16,731 bases of DNA from contig CAYYEL010000049.1 in assembly GCA_964470845.1 (NCBI GenBank), forward strand, positions 1 through 16,731, in the 5' to 3' direction. Origin of the DNA: HGM04593 sp964470845. GTDB lineage: Bacteria > Bacteroidota > Bacteroidia > Bacteroidales > Bacteroidaceae. A model generated the notes under the pieces. That model saw only the letters and a program-made list of their open reading frames with translations, was not told the DNA's origin and did no database searches. Shown piece by piece: positions 14,533-16,731 of this stretch (within the stretch, counting starts at the first letter, position 1; the number at the start of each line of letters is the position of its first letter). Position numbers and translations under genes: made by a program.

Positions 14533-16731
14533 TTATAGCTCTACAAGCACACGCAGGTTAATCTGTCGGCCTGTGAGATAGTTGGGGACGGCAAAATTAT
14601 TGTTGTAAATATCGCTCACCCAATAATAAGAGTTAACATTGTTTATGTCGAGCAGATTGAATGCATCCACTCCCAACCAGATATTCTTTATATATTGATA
14701 AATGCCTGTACGATAGATGTACTCGGTGTTGTCGAGCAGACGATAGGACATTCCAATATCCACGCGTTTGTAGGCGGGTGCGCGGAAGGTGTGCTTTTCG
14801 CGCCCTGTGTGCGGAGGCCCAAAGGGCAGGCCGTCGGCATAGACGCCGCGCAGGCTCATTTTCCAGCGCTTTGTGCCCGGGAAAAAGTCGGTGAAATATA
14901 TCGAGGCATTGAATGTTTGGTCGGTGGGGCGGGGCAGCCAATCACTGCCGCGTATCTTCTCCTTTGTATCCATTATAGAGAATGTTATCCACGAGTCGGT
15001 ACCCGGAACAAACTCGCCGAATAGTTTCATATCCAATCCTGCTGCGTAACCGTGGGCGCAATTTTCGCCATAATAGACGATGCGCACATTATCGACGTTG
15101 TAGGGGATAATGTTGTCGAGCTTTTTATAGTAGGCCTCGGCGGTGAATTTAAATGGGCGGTCGAACATTTTGAACATATAGTCGCAGCCAAGCACAAAAT
15201 GTATTGAGCGCTGCGATTTTATATTTTTGTTCAGTGTTACCGACGTCAGGCCGTCGATGGTTGCTGTGTCGCGCAGCTCCTTGAAGAAGGGCACTTGGTA
15301 ATAGACGCCTGTTGCGAAGCGCAGGGTCATATTGTCGTTAAAAGCAGGAATAAGCCCCACCGAGGCGCGTGGCGATACAAGAAACTCGTCGTTCCAATCC
15401 CAATGTGCAAGGCGCACACCGGCGTTCACAGAGACTACTCCCAATGTGCTGTTGAATTTGTATGTATCCTGAATGTAGGCCTTCAGGTGGTTGCTGCTTG
15501 TGGTTGTGTGCGAGCGTAAATTGTATATCGGTGCAAGTGAGCCTCCGGTGTGCGGGATGTTGTATCCGGCCGAGTCGCGCATCTCCCACTCGCGCTGATT
15601 CTCTTTTATATGTTCACCCTTCCACTGCAAGCCCCATCTTAGGTCGTGCGACTTTATGTAGTGTATTCCGCTGAGCGACAGCGTCTGAACATCGGCCTCA
15701 AGATAGTTGCGTGCGTGTTCCATATATCGTCCCACGCTCATATTCTCGTCGGCGTTAACGTCGTCTATCCAATATTCGCCGATAATGTCGTATGTCTCCT
15801 CCTCGTTGGTGTTAAAGGCCGAGCCTTGCAACGACAGGCGGTTGTACTCGTCTATTGTGTAGTCGAGCGACAGCGAACCGAAGAGGGTGTTAAAGTGGTC
15901 TTTCTCCCACCCTGCAAAATAAACCTTAAACTCTTTGGCCTGCTCCATTGTGCCGAAACTGGTGCTGCGGTCGCTGGGGGTAAACTCGTAGCTGTTGCGC
16001 GAGACGTTGCCAATGAAGCTGAGGCTCAGTTTTTGTGTGGGACGCCACTCGAAGAATGTCTGATAGTCGATAAACTCGGGGTTGTACTCGCCCTTTGTAT
16101 CGAGCGTCCCCAGCAGATAGCGGTTGCTCTTGTAGCGCAACGAGTTTGAGAAACTGTATTTGTTGTTGCCCACAGCCGCATAAACGCTTGCGCCCAGAAG
16201 GCTGGCCGAGACGCTGCTCTCGAATTGTTTGGGGCGGCGGTAGGTTATATCGAGCACCGACGACATCTTATCGCCATATTTTGCTTCGTAGCCACCTGTT
16301 GAAAAGGCTATTGAGCCAACCATATCGGGGTTAAGAAAGCTCAGTCCCTCTTGCTGGCCTGCGCGTATGAGCAGGGGGCGGTAAATCTCTATACCGTTTA
16401 CATAGACGCTGTTCTCGTCGAAGTTTCCGCCGCGCACATTGTATTGCGAGCTAAGCTCGTTGTGCGAGCTTACGCCCGCCTGTGCCGAGATTATCGACTC
16501 TACGCTATTGCCGCTTGCGTCGGGCAACAGGCGCATCTGTTCGGGCATTTCAATCTTCTTTGTGCTGCCCATCTGACGCTCTTTGTCAACAATCTCAACT
16601 CCTTCGAGGGTAATATCCATTGCCGGAAGTGATACGTTTACAATAACCGTGTCCGAGGGGTTACGCAGCGTGCGCTTGCGTGTCTGGTAGCCTAACATCG
16701 AGTAGCTTATCACAAGGCTGTCGCTGCTTGT
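14533..16731 (-). CDS. TonB-dependent outer-membrane receptor, N-terminus beyond the right edge
   Basis: The minus-strand frame stays open to the last base, giving 732 residues, so the Met at 16713 is internal. The visible N-terminus is the end of a CarboxypepD_reg-like beta domain (ISYSMLGYQTRKRTLRN, then VSLPAMDITLEGVEIV). It is followed by a plug domain with SVESIISAQAGVSSHNELSSQYNVRGGNFDENSVYVNGIEIYRP and STGGYEAKYGDKMSSVLDITYR. The remainder is a 22-strand-type barrel rich in alternating aromatic residues, ending in RQINLRVLVEL. The plug is of the general TonB-receptor type; there is no SusC signature and no adjacent SusD gene in view. The substrate is unknown. Regulation cannot be read because the promoter lies outside the window. 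Confidence 0.9.
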   Translation of the reverse strand, partial: TSSDSLVISYSMLGYQTRKRTLRNPSDTVIVNVSLPAMDITLEGVEIVDKERQMGSTKKIEMPEQMRLLPDASGNSVESIISAQAGVSSHNELSSQYNVRGGNFDENSVYVNGIEIYRPLLIRAGQQEGLSFLNPDMVGSIAFSTGGYEAKYGDKMSSVLDITYRRPKQFESSVSASLLGASVYAAVGNNKYSFSNSLRYKSNRYLLGTLDTKGEYNPEFIDYQTFFEWRPTQKLSLSFIGNVSRNSYEFTPSDRSTSFGTMEQAKEFKVYFAGWEKDHFNTLFGSLSLDYTIDEYNRLSLQGSAFNTNEEETYDIIGEYWIDDVNADENMSVGRYMEHARNYLEADVQTLSLSGIHYIKSHDLRWGLQWKGEHIKENQREWEMRDSAGYNIPHTGGSLAPIYNLRSHTTTSSNHLKAYIQDTYKFNSTLGVVSVNAGVRLAHWDWNDEFLVSPRASVGLIPAFNDNMTLRFATGVYYQVPFFKELRDTATIDGLTSVTLNKNIKSQRSIHFVLGCDYMFKMFDRPFKFTAEAYYKKLDNIIPYNVDNVRIVYYGENCAHGYAAGLDMKLFGEFVPGTDSWITFSIMDTKEKIRGSDWLPRPTDQTFNASIYFTDFFPGTKRWKMSLRGVYADGLPFGPPHTGREKHTFRAPAYKRVDIGMSYRLLDNTEYIYRTGIYQYIKNIWLGVDAFNLLDINNVNSYYWVSDIYNNNFAVPNYLTGRQINLRVLVEL

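Noticed and set aside
14533..16713. Receptor gene starting at the Met at 16713
   Set aside because: The frame continues in register to the window end and the residues on either side of this Met belong to the same beta domain, so the true start is outside the window.

Overview
The window looks like a chromosomal segment from the order Bacteroidales (phylum Bacteroidota). The evidence is a fused FeoA-FeoB iron transporter, a DUF5686 outer-membrane-type protein, a TonB-dependent receptor with a carboxypeptidase-like N-terminal domain, a GH133/GT4/GH57 alpha-glucan cassette, and repeated TAnnTTTG (-7) promoter boxes of the Bacteroidota primary sigma factor, some with a TTTG-like -33 box about 20 bp upstream. 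I would not name a genus from this sequence alone. A 100-base run of N (4233-4332) is an assembly gap inside a tandem repeat.

Layout. (1) 1-168: end of a possible rightward gene, weakly supported. (2) 169-2650: feoAB on the minus strand, with a promoter whose -7 box lies inside a 21-bp palindrome that is probably a metal-responsive operator. (3) 2651-3387: no protein gene that I believe. It holds a possible small RNA on the plus strand, a strong bidirectional terminator, a 20-bp perfect inverted repeat running into the 3' end of a minus-strand tRNA-Arg(UCU), and that tRNA with its promoter. (4) 3388-4059: a Crp/Fnr-type regulator on the minus strand. (5) 4060-4541: a divergent intergenic region with an 84-bp tandem repeat; each complete copy carries a terminator-like hairpin, a T8 tract and a TATCTTTG box, and two copies carry a short dyad whose arms vary in a compensating way. 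The last copy supplies the probable miaA promoter. (6) 4542-9464: a tight plus-strand run, miaA - lipid kinase - kdsA - DUF5686 protein, combining tRNA modification with envelope functions. (7) 9512-14325: an alpha-glucan operon with a good promoter, a leader hairpin, a GH133-type debranching-enzyme relative, a GT4 glycogen-synthase-like transferase, a GH57 amylase-like protein and a strong terminator. (8) 14533-16731: a minus-strand TonB-dependent receptor cut by the right edge.

The most interesting points are the tandem promoter repeat next to miaA, the GH57 and GH133 proteins that appear to lack expected catalytic acids although the operon is intact, the palindromic operator on feoAB, and the unannotated structured region around tRNA-Arg. 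All family assignments come from reading motifs; no database search was run.
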